Origin: Sphingomonadales bacterium
GTDB lineage: Bacteria > Pseudomonadota > Alphaproteobacteria > Sphingomonadales > Sphingomonadaceae
Assembly (NCBI GenBank): GCA_027486895.1
Contig: JAIXOE010000060.1
Coordinates: 1 to 64,000, forward strand
Direction of reading: 5' to 3'
DNA: 64,000 nt
Shown in pieces: positions 18,528-27,584 of this stretch. The stretch's first letter is position 1; every line of letters begins with the position of its first letter. The position numbers and the translations under genes are program-made. Below the pieces are notes generated by a model, which ran no database searches, had not been told where the DNA came from, and saw only the letters and a program-made list of their open reading frames with translations.

Positions 18528-19333
18528 CTATATATGCCGAAGTTATCGGACACCCGATATCACATTCTAAATCCCCCCTGATTCACGGCCACTGGCTTCG
18601 GCTTTTGGGAATATTTGGGGAATATCACGCGCATGATGTGTTGCCTGAAAATCTCGAACAATATTTTGCGACCCGCGCAGCTGATGGCAATTGGCGCGGA
18701 TGCAATATCACCATACCGCACAAGATTGCCGCGCTGGATTTCGTGAATGACCCAGGTGACGTCCGCAGTTCGATAGGTGCGATCAATACTGTGTTTCGCA
18801 ATGAATCAGGCGCGTTGGTCGCAACCAACACCGATGCAGGCGGTTTCTACGGACCTATCGCAGATGTCCCTATTGCTGGCGAGACCGCCGTCGTGATTGG
18901 CGCTGGTGGGGCTGCACGCGCGGTGCTTTTTGCTTTGGCTCAGGCGGATGTCGGTGAGGTTGTTCTGTTAGCGCGCAATGCGTTGAAGGCCGCAGGCTTA
19001 CTTGCCCATTTCGGTTTGAAAGGCAAAGTGATTGGATTTGATGCACGCCTTCCCGATGCTGCCTTGCTCGTGAACGCAAGTCCGCTGGGTATGGTGGGGC
19101 AAGAGCCGCTCGATATCGACCTGTCGCCGTTGCCAGAACATGCGTTGGTCTATGATCTGGTTTATGCGCCCATTGAAACGCCGTTGCTAAAGGCTGCGCG
19201 CGCACGTGATCTGGAAACGGTCGACGGGCTTGAAATGCTTGTGGGCCAAGCCGCCATTGCGTTTGAATTGTTCTTCGGTGTTGCTCCGCCAGAGGAGGGC
19301 GAAGACGAACTGCGCGCGTTGCTTCTGAAATGA
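18524..19333 (+). CDS. aroE: Shikimate dehydrogenase
   Basis: Protein of 269 aa. It has HPISHSKSPLIHGHWL (shikimate binding), NITIPHK with the catalytic Lys near residue 66, NTDAGGF for the catalytic Asp, and the NADP-binding GAGGAARAVLFAL. It reduces 3-dehydroshikimate to shikimate in aromatic amino-acid synthesis. It is coupled by 4-nt overlaps to maf upstream and coaE downstream. Confidence 0.95.
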   Translation: MTIYAEVIGHPISHSKSPLIHGHWLRLLGIFGEYHAHDVLPENLEQYFATRAADGNWRGCNITIPHKIAALDFVNDPGDVRSSIGAINTVFRNESGALVATNTDAGGFYGPIADVPIAGETAVVIGAGGAARAVLFALAQADVGEVVLLARNALKAAGLLAHFGLKGKVIGFDARLPDAALLVNASPLGMVGQEPLDIDLSPLPEHALVYDLVYAPIETPLLKAARARDLETVDGLEMLVGQAAIAFELFFGVAPPEEGEDELRALLLK

Positions 19334-19929
19334 ACAAGCCACTCATCATCGGGCTCACCGGATCTATCGGCATGGGCAAATCGGCCGTAGCGGCCATGTT
19401 CGCTGATGAAGGGGTTCCTGTTTTTGATGCGGATGCTGCCGTGCATGACATGCAAAAGGCTGGCGGCGAACTTGTCCACGAAATTGAGGCTGCTTTTCCG
19501 GGAACGACCGGTGCGGATGGTGTTGACCGCAAGGCATTGGGTGCAGCGGTCTTCGGTTATCGCGACCGGCTCGCCAAACTCGAATCTATCATTCATCCTG
19601 CCGTGGCTGAACGCCGCAAAGCGTTTCTCGCGGCGCGCAAAGACGCCGATATGGTGTTGTTTGACATACCCTTGTTATTTGAAAAAGGCGGACAAGCCGG
19701 TGTCGACGTGACCGTGGTGGTATCTGCGCCTGCGTCCGATCAACGCGCGCGTGTGCTTGCCCGCCCGGCTATGCTGCCCGAAAAATTCGAACAAATATTA
19801 GCACTGCAAATGAACGATGCGGATAAGCGCGCGCGCGCCGATTACGTGATTGATACCGGTCAGGATATGGCCGGTACACGGCACGACGTACGCGCTCTTG
19901 TCAAAAAGCTGCGTGCGGGTCTTGCATAA
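19330..19929 (+). CDS. coaE: Dephospho-CoA kinase
   Basis: Protein of 199 aa. IIGLTGSIGMGKSAVAAMF is the P-loop with its leading GLTG, and VFDADAAVHDM and FDIPLLFEKGG are the substrate-binding motifs of CoaE. It adds the 3' phosphate in the last step of CoA synthesis. The start overlaps the aroE stop by 4 nt. Confidence 0.95.
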   Translation: MNKPLIIGLTGSIGMGKSAVAAMFADEGVPVFDADAAVHDMQKAGGELVHEIEAAFPGTTGADGVDRKALGAAVFGYRDRLAKLESIIHPAVAERRKAFLAARKDADMVLFDIPLLFEKGGQAGVDVTVVVSAPASDQRARVLARPAMLPEKFEQILALQMNDADKRARADYVIDTGQDMAGTRHDVRALVKKLRAGLA

Positions 19930-19960
19930 GGCTTCAAACAGGCTCACATCTCATTACAGA

Positions 19961-20668
19961 ATGCGTGAAATTATATTCGATACAGAAACGACTGGATTTG
20001 ACCCTGCCACCGGGGATCGCATGGTCGAAATCGGCTGCATTGAAATGATCGGCCGAGTCATGACCGGCAATCATTATCACGCATATTTCAATCCGCTTCG
20101 TCCAATGCCCGCTGCAGCTGAACAGGTGCATGGGCTTTCCGACCGTTTTTTGTCGGACAAGCCTGTATTTGCGGAAAAAGCAGATGAGTTGCTCGCGTTT
20201 CTGGGTGACAGCCCATTGGTGGCGCATAATGCCAGTTTCGACTTCGGCTTTTTAAACCATGAATTGCAATATTGCGGCCGCACACCCGTTTCGATGGACC
20301 GGATGGTGGATACTGTCGCGCTGGCGCGAGTCAAAAATCCCGGCGCCAAGCTGTCTCTGGATGCGCTGTGTACGCGCTATGGCATAGACCGCAGCCACCG
20401 CGTCAAACATGGTGCGCTGTTGGACGCAGAACTGCTCGCGCAATTATATATTGAGCTGACCGGTGGCCGTCAGATTGGTCTTGGCCTCGCCGATAATGAC
20501 ATTTCTGATAAAGCCTTGGCTCAAACGGACGTTAGCAGCGTTCAGATAACGAAAATTTTCCGGCCCGCGCGTGCGCATACTGCTTCGGCAGAAGAATTGG
20601 CGCGACATGCGGATTTTATAGCGAAGATTAAAGACGCGCTTTGGCTCCAGACGGGGTCATCGCTTTAA
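19961..20668 (+). CDS. dnaQ: DNA polymerase III epsilon subunit (proofreading exonuclease)
   Basis: Protein of 235 aa from ATG 19961 (MREIIFDTETTGFDP); an open frame extends 37 codons upstream into coaE but is not conserved-looking. ExoI motif DTETTG has Asp7 and Glu9, ExoII is HNASFDFGFL, and ExoIII is HGALLDAELLAQLY, so this is a DnaQ/DEDDh 3'-5' exonuclease. The long C-terminal tail should bind the polymerase alpha subunit. Confidence 0.94.
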   Translation: MREIIFDTETTGFDPATGDRMVEIGCIEMIGRVMTGNHYHAYFNPLRPMPAAAEQVHGLSDRFLSDKPVFAEKADELLAFLGDSPLVAHNASFDFGFLNHELQYCGRTPVSMDRMVDTVALARVKNPGAKLSLDALCTRYGIDRSHRVKHGALLDAELLAQLYIELTGGRQIGLGLADNDISDKALAQTDVSSVQITKIFRPARAHTASAEELARHADFIAKIKDALWLQTGSSL

Positions 20669-20683
20669 CAAAGGAGACAGGCA

Positions 20684-21259
20684 TTGGACATCAGGGTTTC
20701 AGGACATCAGGTCGACACCGGTGAAGCACTCCAGACCCACGTGGAAACGCGACTTGGATCCATTGCTGAAAAATACTTTTCAAAGGCATTGTCTGCGCAT
20801 GCGACATTTGGGCGCGCGCCGCATGATGGCTTTACCAGCGACATTGTTATGCACGTAATGCAAGGCCTCGTGCTGAAAGGAAGAGGCGAAGCGCAAGACG
20901 CGCATGTCGCATTTGACCGAGCTGCGGAGCGCATTGAAAAGCAGTTGCGCCGCTACATGCGCCGGTTGCAAGATCGCCACGTCCAGACCGCTTATGCGCT
21001 GGCGCAGGAAGAAGCAGCCTATACGGTCTTTGATGGCGGTGATCGCGATCAAGAGACGCCGGAACCCGACGCACCAGTAATCGTCGCCGAAATGCGCACC
21101 GATATTCCCGAATCTACAGTTTCGGATGCCGTTATGTTGATGGATTTACGCAATACGCCTGCATTGTTATTCAAAAACACTGGAACTGGACGGCATAATA
21201 TGGTTTACCGCCGCGAAGACGGCACGATCGGTTGGGTTGAACCAAAATCCGCGCCATAA
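20684..21259 (+). CDS. hpf: Long-form ribosome hibernation promoting factor
   Basis: Protein of 191 aa that must start at TTG 20684-20686: AAGGAG (20671-20676) is 7 nt upstream, and there is no ATG in frame nearby. The N-terminal half (IRVSGHQVDTGEALQTHVETRL) is the S30AE ribosome-binding domain. The C-terminal segment (residues about 130-190, LMDLRNTPALLFKNTGTGRHNMVYRRED) is the extra dimerisation domain that lets one protein form 100S ribosomes. It precedes ptsN, a common pairing; the rpoN gene usually found upstream is absent. Confidence 0.92.
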   Translation: MDIRVSGHQVDTGEALQTHVETRLGSIAEKYFSKALSAHATFGRAPHDGFTSDIVMHVMQGLVLKGRGEAQDAHVAFDRAAERIEKQLRRYMRRLQDRHVQTAYALAQEEAAYTVFDGGDRDQETPEPDAPVIVAEMRTDIPESTVSDAVMLMDLRNTPALLFKNTGTGRHNMVYRREDGTIGWVEPKSAP

Positions 21260-21347
21260 ATACCGGTCACATTCGTTTAGTTTTCTTTACCAATTCAAAT
21301 ATTTAGGGATTGTGCTGCTTGTTGAAGCAGGCGCGTTTGAAAGAAAT

Positions 21348-21815
21348 ATGATCAGACTTTCTACAAGGCTCGTTGAAGGGGCCGTTGCTGCTGACATGGT
21401 ATGTTCGGGGAAATCCGACCTGCTTGCACGTCTATCGGTGATTGCAGCCGAAAATTATTTTCTGGATTCTCATGCGGTGCTTGAGGGCATGGTGGAGCGC
21501 GAGCGACTTGGCCCCACGGGTTTTGGCGGCGGCACCGCGATTCCCCATTGCAAGGTGTCGGGTATTGATATGCCCGTTGCCGTATTTGCGCGGCTGGCAA
21601 AGGCTGTGCCCTATGATGCGGTGGATGATGAACCGGTGGATTTGGTCTGTGCGCTGATATCGCCAGCCCAGGACGGTGCGTCGCATTTGCGTGCATTGGC
21701 CGAAGTCTCCCGCTTGTTCCGTGATGAGAAATTCCGGGCCCAACTCCGCGGTGCAGCCGATTCGTCGGCCATGTTTGCCGTACTGACGCTTTCCGAAGAG
21801 CGCGACGCCGCTTGA
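21348..21815 (+). CDS. ptsN: Nitrogen-PTS EIIA protein PtsN
   Basis: Protein of 155 aa from ATG 21348, matching the usual 150-155 aa length; the open frame extends upstream but without family character. His67 in GGTAIPHCKV is the phosphorylation site of EIIA-Ntr. As in other alphaproteobacteria it probably reports nitrogen/PEP status to regulators and potassium transport; the cognate PtsP/NPr are not in the window. The next gene starts in its stop codon. Confidence 0.93.
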   Translation: MIRLSTRLVEGAVAADMVCSGKSDLLARLSVIAAENYFLDSHAVLEGMVERERLGPTGFGGGTAIPHCKVSGIDMPVAVFARLAKAVPYDAVDDEPVDLVCALISPAQDGASHLRALAEVSRLFRDEKFRAQLRGAADSSAMFAVLTLSEERDAA

Positions 21816-22153
21816 TTGAACCGCGGCTCGCAAGTGGCGTGCAGATATCTGCGATGAAGCGCTTGGCAGAGGCGGACGGCGGCTTTGCGACAGTATTAAA
21901 AAAGGGCGACGCGACATCAGGCGCAATCCTGCTTATCGGACAGATCCGCGGCGCAGAACCGCGCCTGTATGACCGTTATCCCTCATTGGATGGCAAAACC
22001 GCATGGCAAAGCGTAGATTTGGCTGAAACAGGTGATGCCGCAATCCAGAATTATTGGCAAAACCGCTGCGCGCGCGATCCGGATTTGTGGGTTTTTGAAC
22101 TGGATGTCGCATCCGCTGCACGGTTGGACGGACTATTGGCCGCGTTTAATTGA
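21812..22153 (+). CDS. DUF1491 family protein
   Basis: Protein of 113 aa beginning at TTG 21812-21814, which overlaps the ptsN TGA, so translation is probably coupled. The pattern PRLASGVQISAMKRLAEADGGFATVLKKGDATSGAILL and the later YWQNRCARDPDLWVFELD match DUF1491, a small alphaproteobacterial cytosolic family of unknown function. No membrane segment is seen. Confidence 0.85.
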   Translation: MIEPRLASGVQISAMKRLAEADGGFATVLKKGDATSGAILLIGQIRGAEPRLYDRYPSLDGKTAWQSVDLAETGDAAIQNYWQNRCARDPDLWVFELDVASAARLDGLLAAFN

Positions 22154-22321
22154 CTTTGTTGCGGCGCATCATAAATGCGCGATGAACGAGTAGCGAAGGT
22201 TGTCGTACGGGAACGCAATAGGGGTGACCAGACAAACACGCGAGTCGGACACAACAAAAGACGAATAAAAACAAGTATATAGCAATTCGTCCGCTGTTGT
22301 TGCCGCTTTATTGTACGTTAA

Positions 22322-23038
22322 ATGTTGAAATTTTTTCGGGCTGCCTCTGTTGCGGCCGTAACGTTTACCCTGGCTTCCGCAGTTATCACTGCAGATGCAG
22401 GTTTTGCTTTTGGTAATAACCAAAGCACTGCGTTAAATGCGACCACCATATTAGTGGACGCCGCGCAAATCTCCGCTGATCAAGCCCAAGCAGACTTGGC
22501 AAAAAGCGGTAAGGTTACTGCGACCCTCGCCGACAATGGCGACATTATTTTCACACCAGGCATTGGCGAACCATCCAACATGGATGCCCTATTAACGCCG
22601 GCTGATGACAATGAAGCAATCTCGGCTTCGTCACTTGCCGACCTCGTTCGTCAACAAGATACCACCGATTCGCTAAGCGCTGAGCAACGCTGCCTTGCGG
22701 GTGCTGTGTATTTTGAATCAAAAGGCGAATCGCTCACCGGACAACTCGCCGTTGCCCGTGTCGTGATGGCGCGTGCCAAGTCCGGCCGTTTCCCCACCAC
22801 ATTGTGCGGTGTTGTTTTCCAGAAAAGCCAATTTTCCTTTGTACGCGGGGGCGACATGCCGCCGATAGCCATTGGCAGCGCGCATTGGCGGAACGCCGTC
22901 GCGATCAGCAAGATCGCGTTGGACGACCGTTGGGAAAGCCCCGTTGAGGGCGCGTTATACTTTCATGCGCGGCATGTGTCGCCAGGCTGGCGCCTGACTC
23001 GTCTTGGCAGCATCGATAACCATATCTTCTACCGCTAA
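22322..23038 (+). CDS. SleB-type cell wall hydrolase
   Basis: Protein of 238 aa with an N-terminal signal sequence (hydrophobic residues 5-27, ending near DAGFA). A spacer of about 95 residues is followed by the Hydrolase_2/SleB domain: CLAGAVYFESKGES (catalytic Glu in the YFESKGE motif), LAVARVVMARAKSGRFP, and GALYFHARHVSPGW. These are lytic transglycosylase- or amidase-like peptidoglycan enzymes. The 168-nt upstream gap has no recognisable element beyond AT-rich sequence. A terminator follows. Confidence 0.88.
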   Translation: MLKFFRAASVAAVTFTLASAVITADAGFAFGNNQSTALNATTILVDAAQISADQAQADLAKSGKVTATLADNGDIIFTPGIGEPSNMDALLTPADDNEAISASSLADLVRQQDTTDSLSAEQRCLAGAVYFESKGESLTGQLAVARVVMARAKSGRFPTTLCGVVFQKSQFSFVRGGDMPPIAIGSAHWRNAVAISKIALDDRWESPVEGALYFHARHVSPGWRLTRLGSIDNHIFYR

Positions 23039-23061
23039 GCGCCAGTGAAAGCTGAGAATAA

Positions 23062-23088
23062 GGGCCCCTAAATGGGGCCTTTATTTTG
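23062..23088 (+). terminator. Intrinsic terminator after the SleB-type gene
   Basis: The stem GGCCCC (23063-23068) with GGGGCC (23074-23079), a 5-nt loop, then TTTATTTTG. Confidence 0.85.
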
Positions 23089-23102
23089 TTCTTCTTTCGT
23101 TC
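23088..23102 (+). promoter_or_regulatory. LexA (SOS) box upstream of mmcB
   Basis: GTTC at 23088-23091, seven bases, and GTTC at 23099-23102 give an exact GTTC-N7-GTTC, the alphaproteobacterial LexA operator. It ends 12 nt before the mmcB ATG. MmcB is a known SOS gene in Caulobacter, which supports the call. Confidence 0.85.
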
Positions 23103-23114
23103 TATCCATTCGGA

Positions 23115-23600
23115 ATGAACGCGCACACTTCATCACTGGCGATAGGGGCTCCATCTGTTGCCCGCGGAACGTCACGTCTGTTTCTTCGCAATCAGATTAT
23201 GGTTCAATCCGAGGTAAGCCTTCGCAATGGTCGGCGCGCAGATCTTATGGGCCTGACGACCAAAGGTGAAATCATCATCGTTGAAATCAAATGTTCGCGG
23301 GCAGATCTTTTAGGCGATCAGAAATGGCCCGAATATCTTGAATATTGCGACCGGTTTTTTTGGGCAGTCCCGGTAGGGTTTGATATCGGACCATTGCATG
23401 GCGAAGCGTTCATGCCTGAACGGGCAGGGCTTATCATCGCAGATGCCTATGACGCCGAAATAGCGCGTCCAGCGGCACTCGTTCCATTGGCAGCAGCGCG
23501 GCGCAAGACCGAAACGCAACGGCTTGCGCGGCTTGCCATGCGCCGCCTGATGGGTATCGCTGATCCTGACCCGATCCTCGCTGAAATCGAAGCCGAGTAG
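23115..23600 (+). CDS. mmcB: MmcB family DNA repair protein
   Basis: Protein of 161 aa. NGRRADLMGLTTKGEIIIVEIKCSRADL contains the D...EIK arrangement of a PD-(D/E)XK nuclease fold, and EYCDRFFWAVPVGFD is the family's conserved core. MmcB acts with the ImuA-ImuB-DnaE2 damage-tolerance pathway and is induced by mitomycin C in Caulobacter. The exact SOS box just upstream fits this. An internal ATG at 23199 is a possible alternative start. Confidence 0.9.
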   Translation: MNAHTSSLAIGAPSVARGTSRLFLRNQIMVQSEVSLRNGRRADLMGLTTKGEIIIVEIKCSRADLLGDQKWPEYLEYCDRFFWAVPVGFDIGPLHGEAFMPERAGLIIADAYDAEIARPAALVPLAAARRKTETQRLARLAMRRLMGIADPDPILAEIEAE

Positions 23601-23608
23601 AGACGGAA

Positions 23609-25543
23609 CTAAGTCTTCTTTGGATTAAACCAAATCGGCGAAGAATAAGCCCGTTCTTGCGCTTTCAACTGAGTGCCGGGAAGCAACTTTGCTCCATAAC
23701 GCAGGACATCGAACAGCACCCATCGCGGCGTCGGAATTTCAATGACGCGCACATAATAAAACGCCCTGATAGACGGATTAAACTCGGGGTCAGTCCATAT
23801 CGTGCGCAATTCAGGATCGCCAATGCTGTTGGTGTAACTGGCCTTGGCTATGTTGACGGTGTCGCCCACTGGTGAAAGCTTGCCATTGGCGCCTTTGGTG
23901 CGCTTGTCGGCGTCCGACCAGACAACATCGAAGACTTTCTCTTGCAGCGCGCCTGATGCATTTACCCAGCCTTTGACGACTTGCACGCGATCAAGGTTCG
24001 CACCTATCGGGTCTTTGAGTGCCGAAATCATGAATTTGGGCGCGCCGCTGCCGGGCTTTAAATCTGCGCCCATCGGCACACCGCGCGCATAGCCAGCCTT
24101 AACCCAGTCGCGTGTGAATTCTTTCTCGGTAAAGTCCCAACCACCAAAGAAACGCAATGTGATGCGTGGTCCGGTAGTGGCATAAACCTCACGCCGCGTC
24201 ATAGCATCGAAGATTGCCGCGCGCGTATTTGCTGTGGCCCACACCGCAGCATACCCACCGGCGAGATAATTCCAACCAAAGCGGCCAGTCGTGTTCCCCA
24301 GATTTTGGGCCTGGCTTGCGCGCTTTGCATTAGGTTCACCCCCAGAATGCTTACCGAAGAAGTTGTTTTCATCGGCAGTAGCAAGTCCCGTGTGACTATC
24401 GGTTGAACCGATAACCCCAAATTTATAGGGATTCACGCCAGTGCGCGCCTCAATCGCAAGCCCGCGTTTCAAAGCCTCGCGAATATATTCGCCAGCATAA
24501 TCCTGATTCTTCTTTTTGATCTGCATCGTCAGGTTGCCAAGTTCCCAACCCGCAGTGCCAAAGCCTGCAAATTCGTCATTTGGCGACAGAAATGGATGCG
24601 ATTCGCTATCGCCCTTAATTTGCGTGATTTCCGTTACCGGTTCGTGCGCAGCGCGGCGTCTGGCATATGCGGCCGTCATCGGTCCGCCATCGGGACCAAC
24701 CAGTTCAAACATCAGGCCATTGGAAAGATTGCTGTTGTGCGGAATCGCCAACACCTTGCCGCCTGTGACCTTTTCATAATTGTCCATATAATCCCACAGT
24801 TGGCTGACGGGCGTGTCGCCTTGGCCGGGATCATAAGGGAGGACCTTGTCGGTCCGGCTTTTGCCATCACGGAACATGACAACTCGGTGCAAATTGTTGC
24901 CACCGGGCATCAACGTATATTCAAAGCCCATGAAGGCAGTGAACTTGCCTGGTTCATTATATCGCTCGACGAGCGTGCTGTGGCCTGTCCAGATGCTGGT
25001 CGATGTTTTGCGTTGCCGTTCAGGGTCAGTCAGTGCGGCTGGCAAATCATTACGGCCAACACGGTCGATGAGTTCCGCCGTGACGCGTTGCATCCCTTCC
25101 TGACCCTTGTGCATTTCGTCGTGCCAACGGCGAAGTGTTGGATCGCGGATAAGAAAGCCTGGTGCGTCATAGAGCATTTTGGTGGCGCCGAGCCCGCCAG
25201 AGTGGTCGGCAATCACCAGAAAGTCGAGTGGGCGTTCCAGCTTTGCTTTCATCCCGCCAGTCGACATAACTTCTTCACCGCGCGCAAACCGCAACGCGTC
25301 TTCAGGGCCAAGCTTCACGCCAAAACCAAAGGCGTCGATGGAATTTGCCGTGTGCAAATGGGTGTCACCCCATAAAAGCTTGTCAGCGGGACCCGAGGTC
25401 ACCTCGCTATCGGACGACGCTTGTGCAGAGCGTGAGTCATCCATGATGCTCTTCTCGCGATATTGCTGCCAACCATAGGCCAGTCCAGCACCGACCGCGA
25501 CGACAGTCACCGTGCCCAAAATGATGTTGCGCAATTTCGCCAT
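23609..25543 (-). CDS. DUF3604 domain-containing protein
   Basis: Protein of 644 aa. Residues 1-24 form a signal peptide or anchor, and the mature protein begins with LLWGDTHLHTANSIDAFGFG, where the HLH pair is a PHP-like metal-binding motif. DFLVIADHSGG, GFEYTL and GSTDSHTGL (a second Asp-His site) are the other DUF3604 hallmarks. It is probably a periplasmic metal-dependent hydrolase of unknown substrate. The PHP-type histidines suggest phosphoester or amide hydrolysis, but no activity should be assumed. Confidence 0.9.
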   Translation of the reverse strand: MAKLRNIILGTVTVVAVGAGLAYGWQQYREKSIMDDSRSAQASSDSEVTSGPADKLLWGDTHLHTANSIDAFGFGVKLGPEDALRFARGEEVMSTGGMKAKLERPLDFLVIADHSGGLGATKMLYDAPGFLIRDPTLRRWHDEMHKGQEGMQRVTAELIDRVGRNDLPAALTDPERQRKTSTSIWTGHSTLVERYNEPGKFTAFMGFEYTLMPGGNNLHRVVMFRDGKSRTDKVLPYDPGQGDTPVSQLWDYMDNYEKVTGGKVLAIPHNSNLSNGLMFELVGPDGGPMTAAYARRRAAHEPVTEITQIKGDSESHPFLSPNDEFAGFGTAGWELGNLTMQIKKKNQDYAGEYIREALKRGLAIEARTGVNPYKFGVIGSTDSHTGLATADENNFFGKHSGGEPNAKRASQAQNLGNTTGRFGWNYLAGGYAAVWATANTRAAIFDAMTRREVYATTGPRITLRFFGGWDFTEKEFTRDWVKAGYARGVPMGADLKPGSGAPKFMISALKDPIGANLDRVQVVKGWVNASGALQEKVFDVVWSDADKRTKGANGKLSPVGDTVNIAKASYTNSIGDPELRTIWTDPEFNPSIRAFYYVRVIEIPTPRWVLFDVLRYGAKLLPGTQLKAQERAYSSPIWFNPKKT

Positions 25544-25620
25544 TTTATATTCTCCCCGCCGCGAAAATGCGTCGGAAAACAGGGCAGGTCAAGCATAGCC
25601 GAAGCGACACCAAAATGACG

Positions 25621-26412
25621 CTACGTCATTGGCTGCTTCATGCTCCAGATAAACGACGCTGGCTGCCGATCGTCGAATTGGGATAAGCCGATTTTCTGAT
25701 TTTCGGCACCGACGGCGGATTCTGCACGATAGGTGCCAAACAGCCGGTCCCAAATCGACAATGCAAAACCGAAATTACTTTTTTGTTCGGCTACAGCCAC
25801 GCTGTGATGCACCAAATGCGTATCAGGTGTTATGAAAAAGACGCGCAGAATGCGGTCAATTTTCGAGGGTAGCCGAATGTTGCTATGATTGAACAGCGCA
25901 TTGGCGTTGAGCCACAATTCGAACGCCAGCGCTACGATGACTGGCACGCCCAACAAAATAACAATCGCGGATTTGTAGAGCGTCGACACGATCAATTCGA
26001 ATGGGTGAAATCGCAATGCCGTGGTGACGTCCAGGTCTCTGTCGCTGTGATGTACGGCATGCATCCGCCAAAAAAATGCGAATCTATGCATAGCAAAATG
26101 CTGAAGCCAAACGGCGAAGTCTAAAACGACAAAGGCCAGTAAAGCCTCAGCCCAGAAAGGCCAGTTTAGGACGTGCAGCACTCCGAATCGGTGCGTGCTT
26201 GCCCATGTCGCAGCCACACCGACAACGACCACAAAGGACAGTAACCTGCCGACAATGGCGTTCGTTGCGAAGAATAAAGCATGGGTCCGCCATCGCGGAT
26301 AGCGGCCCAAGACCAAGGCACGGCGCGGCCACATCAATTCTGCACCAGCCAACAATACCAGCAGCAAAGCGGGGATGGCTATTGCATATATACCAAGCCC
26401 CGCTTCGACCAT
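25621..26412 (-). CDS. Sterol desaturase/fatty-acid hydroxylase family protein
   Basis: Protein of 263 aa from ATG 26410-26412, starting 5 nt after the stop of the upstream oxidoreductase gene; the frame remains open 23 codons further up, inside that gene. It has four or five membrane helices and the di-iron histidine clusters HFAMHR, HAVHHS and HLVHHS. Members hydroxylate or desaturate lipids; the substrate is unknown. It shares an operon with the old-yellow-enzyme gene. Confidence 0.88.
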   Translation of the reverse strand: MVEAGLGIYAIAIPALLLVLLAGAELMWPRRALVLGRYPRWRTHALFFATNAIVGRLLSFVVVVGVAATWASTHRFGVLHVLNWPFWAEALLAFVVLDFAVWLQHFAMHRFAFFWRMHAVHHSDRDLDVTTALRFHPFELIVSTLYKSAIVILLGVPVIVALAFELWLNANALFNHSNIRLPSKIDRILRVFFITPDTHLVHHSVAVAEQKSNFGFALSIWDRLFGTYRAESAVGAENQKIGLSQFDDRQPASFIWSMKQPMT

Positions 26413-26417
26413 CTGCG

Positions 26418-27512
26418 TTACGCGTCCGCCGCTTCCAGGAACGGATAATCCGTATATCCTTCGGCGTCTGGTGCGTACCATGTCTTGAAGTTGTCCGGAG
26501 TCATCTCTGCGCCCGTGCGCAGACGTTCGACGAGATCGGGGTTGCTGATATACCGACGGCCAAAGCTGATCGCGTCAGCCAGTCCAGACGCCAGATCTTC
26601 ATCCGCCAATTCCCGCGTGTATTCCTGATTCAGCACCAGCGGGCCTTTAAACACCTTGCGGATCTCAGGCGAAATACGCGGCACGTCGGTCTGCCCGAAA
26701 TTGCCGTACCCCTTTATTTCGCGCAGTTCCAAGAACGCGATGCCGATGTCTTGCAACGCAGCGGCGGCGGCGGTGAACAATGGCACCGGATTGCTATCAT
26801 TCGCCCCTTGTGTTTCGCCATTGGGCGACAGCCGTACCGAGGTTCGTTCCGAACCAATCGCATCGACCACGGCTTGGGTAACTTCGCGCAACAGGCGGAT
26901 ACGGTTTTCGATTGAACCGCCATATTCATCGGTGCGCAAATTGGTGTTGTCGCGCAGGAACTGGTCAATCAGATAGCCGTTCGCGGCATGAATTTGTACG
27001 CCATCAAAGCCAGCAGAGATCGCGTTTTTAGCGGCACTGACATAATCTGAAATGATGCGCGGAATTTCCGAAGTCTCAAGCGCGCGCGCTTCGGTATAAT
27101 CTTTTTTGCCCTCTGCAGTGTGGGCATAACCCGGCGCTGTCGTTGCAGACGCGGACACGGGCTGGGCGCCGCCAAGGAAGTCTGGGTGTACGAGGCGTCC
27201 CATATGCCACAGTTGCAATATGATCCGGCCATCGGCCTTGTGTACTGCTTCCGTCACGGGCTTCCATGCTTCTATTTGTGCATTCGACCAAATGCCGGGC
27301 GCAGACGGCCAGCCAAGGCCTTCTTGGCTGATGCCTGTTGCTTCAGCGATGATAAGGCCAGCAGTGCTGCGTTGGCTGTAATATTCGGCCTTTAGGTCTG
27401 ACATCGGAACATGTTCACCAACACTGCGTCCGCGGGTCAGTGGAGCCATGAGGACTCGGTTAGGCGCGGTGATCGCGCCGAGTTGAATGGGATCAAACAA
27501 AGTTGCAGTCAT
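26418..27512 (-). CDS. Old-yellow-enzyme family alkene reductase (NemA-like)
   Basis: Protein of 364 aa from ATG 27510-27512, with an AGGA ribosome site 6 nt before it. NRVLMAPLTRGRS, the substrate-binding VQIHAANGYLIDQFL (His-Asn pair) and the C-terminal phosphate-binding DAISFGRRYISNPDL are typical of FMN-dependent ene reductases that reduce activated C=C bonds or nitro compounds with NAD(P)H. The region upstream of the start overlaps the divergent DMT transporter leader. Confidence 0.92.
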   Translation of the reverse strand: MTATLFDPIQLGAITAPNRVLMAPLTRGRSVGEHVPMSDLKAEYYSQRSTAGLIIAEATGISQEGLGWPSAPGIWSNAQIEAWKPVTEAVHKADGRIILQLWHMGRLVHPDFLGGAQPVSASATTAPGYAHTAEGKKDYTEARALETSEIPRIISDYVSAAKNAISAGFDGVQIHAANGYLIDQFLRDNTNLRTDEYGGSIENRIRLLREVTQAVVDAIGSERTSVRLSPNGETQGANDSNPVPLFTAAAAALQDIGIAFLELREIKGYGNFGQTDVPRISPEIRKVFKGPLVLNQEYTRELADEDLASGLADAISFGRRYISNPDLVERLRTGAEMTPDNFKTWYAPDAEGYTDYPFLEAADA

Positions 27513-27584
27513 GCGATATCCTGTCATTAAGCGTTTCTTTGCCGCCAAGATGCGGATGAAAGTTGCAAAATGCAACGGGGGTTT

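Noticed and set aside
24596-25375. Plus-strand open frame (259 aa) opposite the DUF3604 gene
   Set aside because: It is a shadow of the DUF3604 coding sequence, with no recognisable motif.
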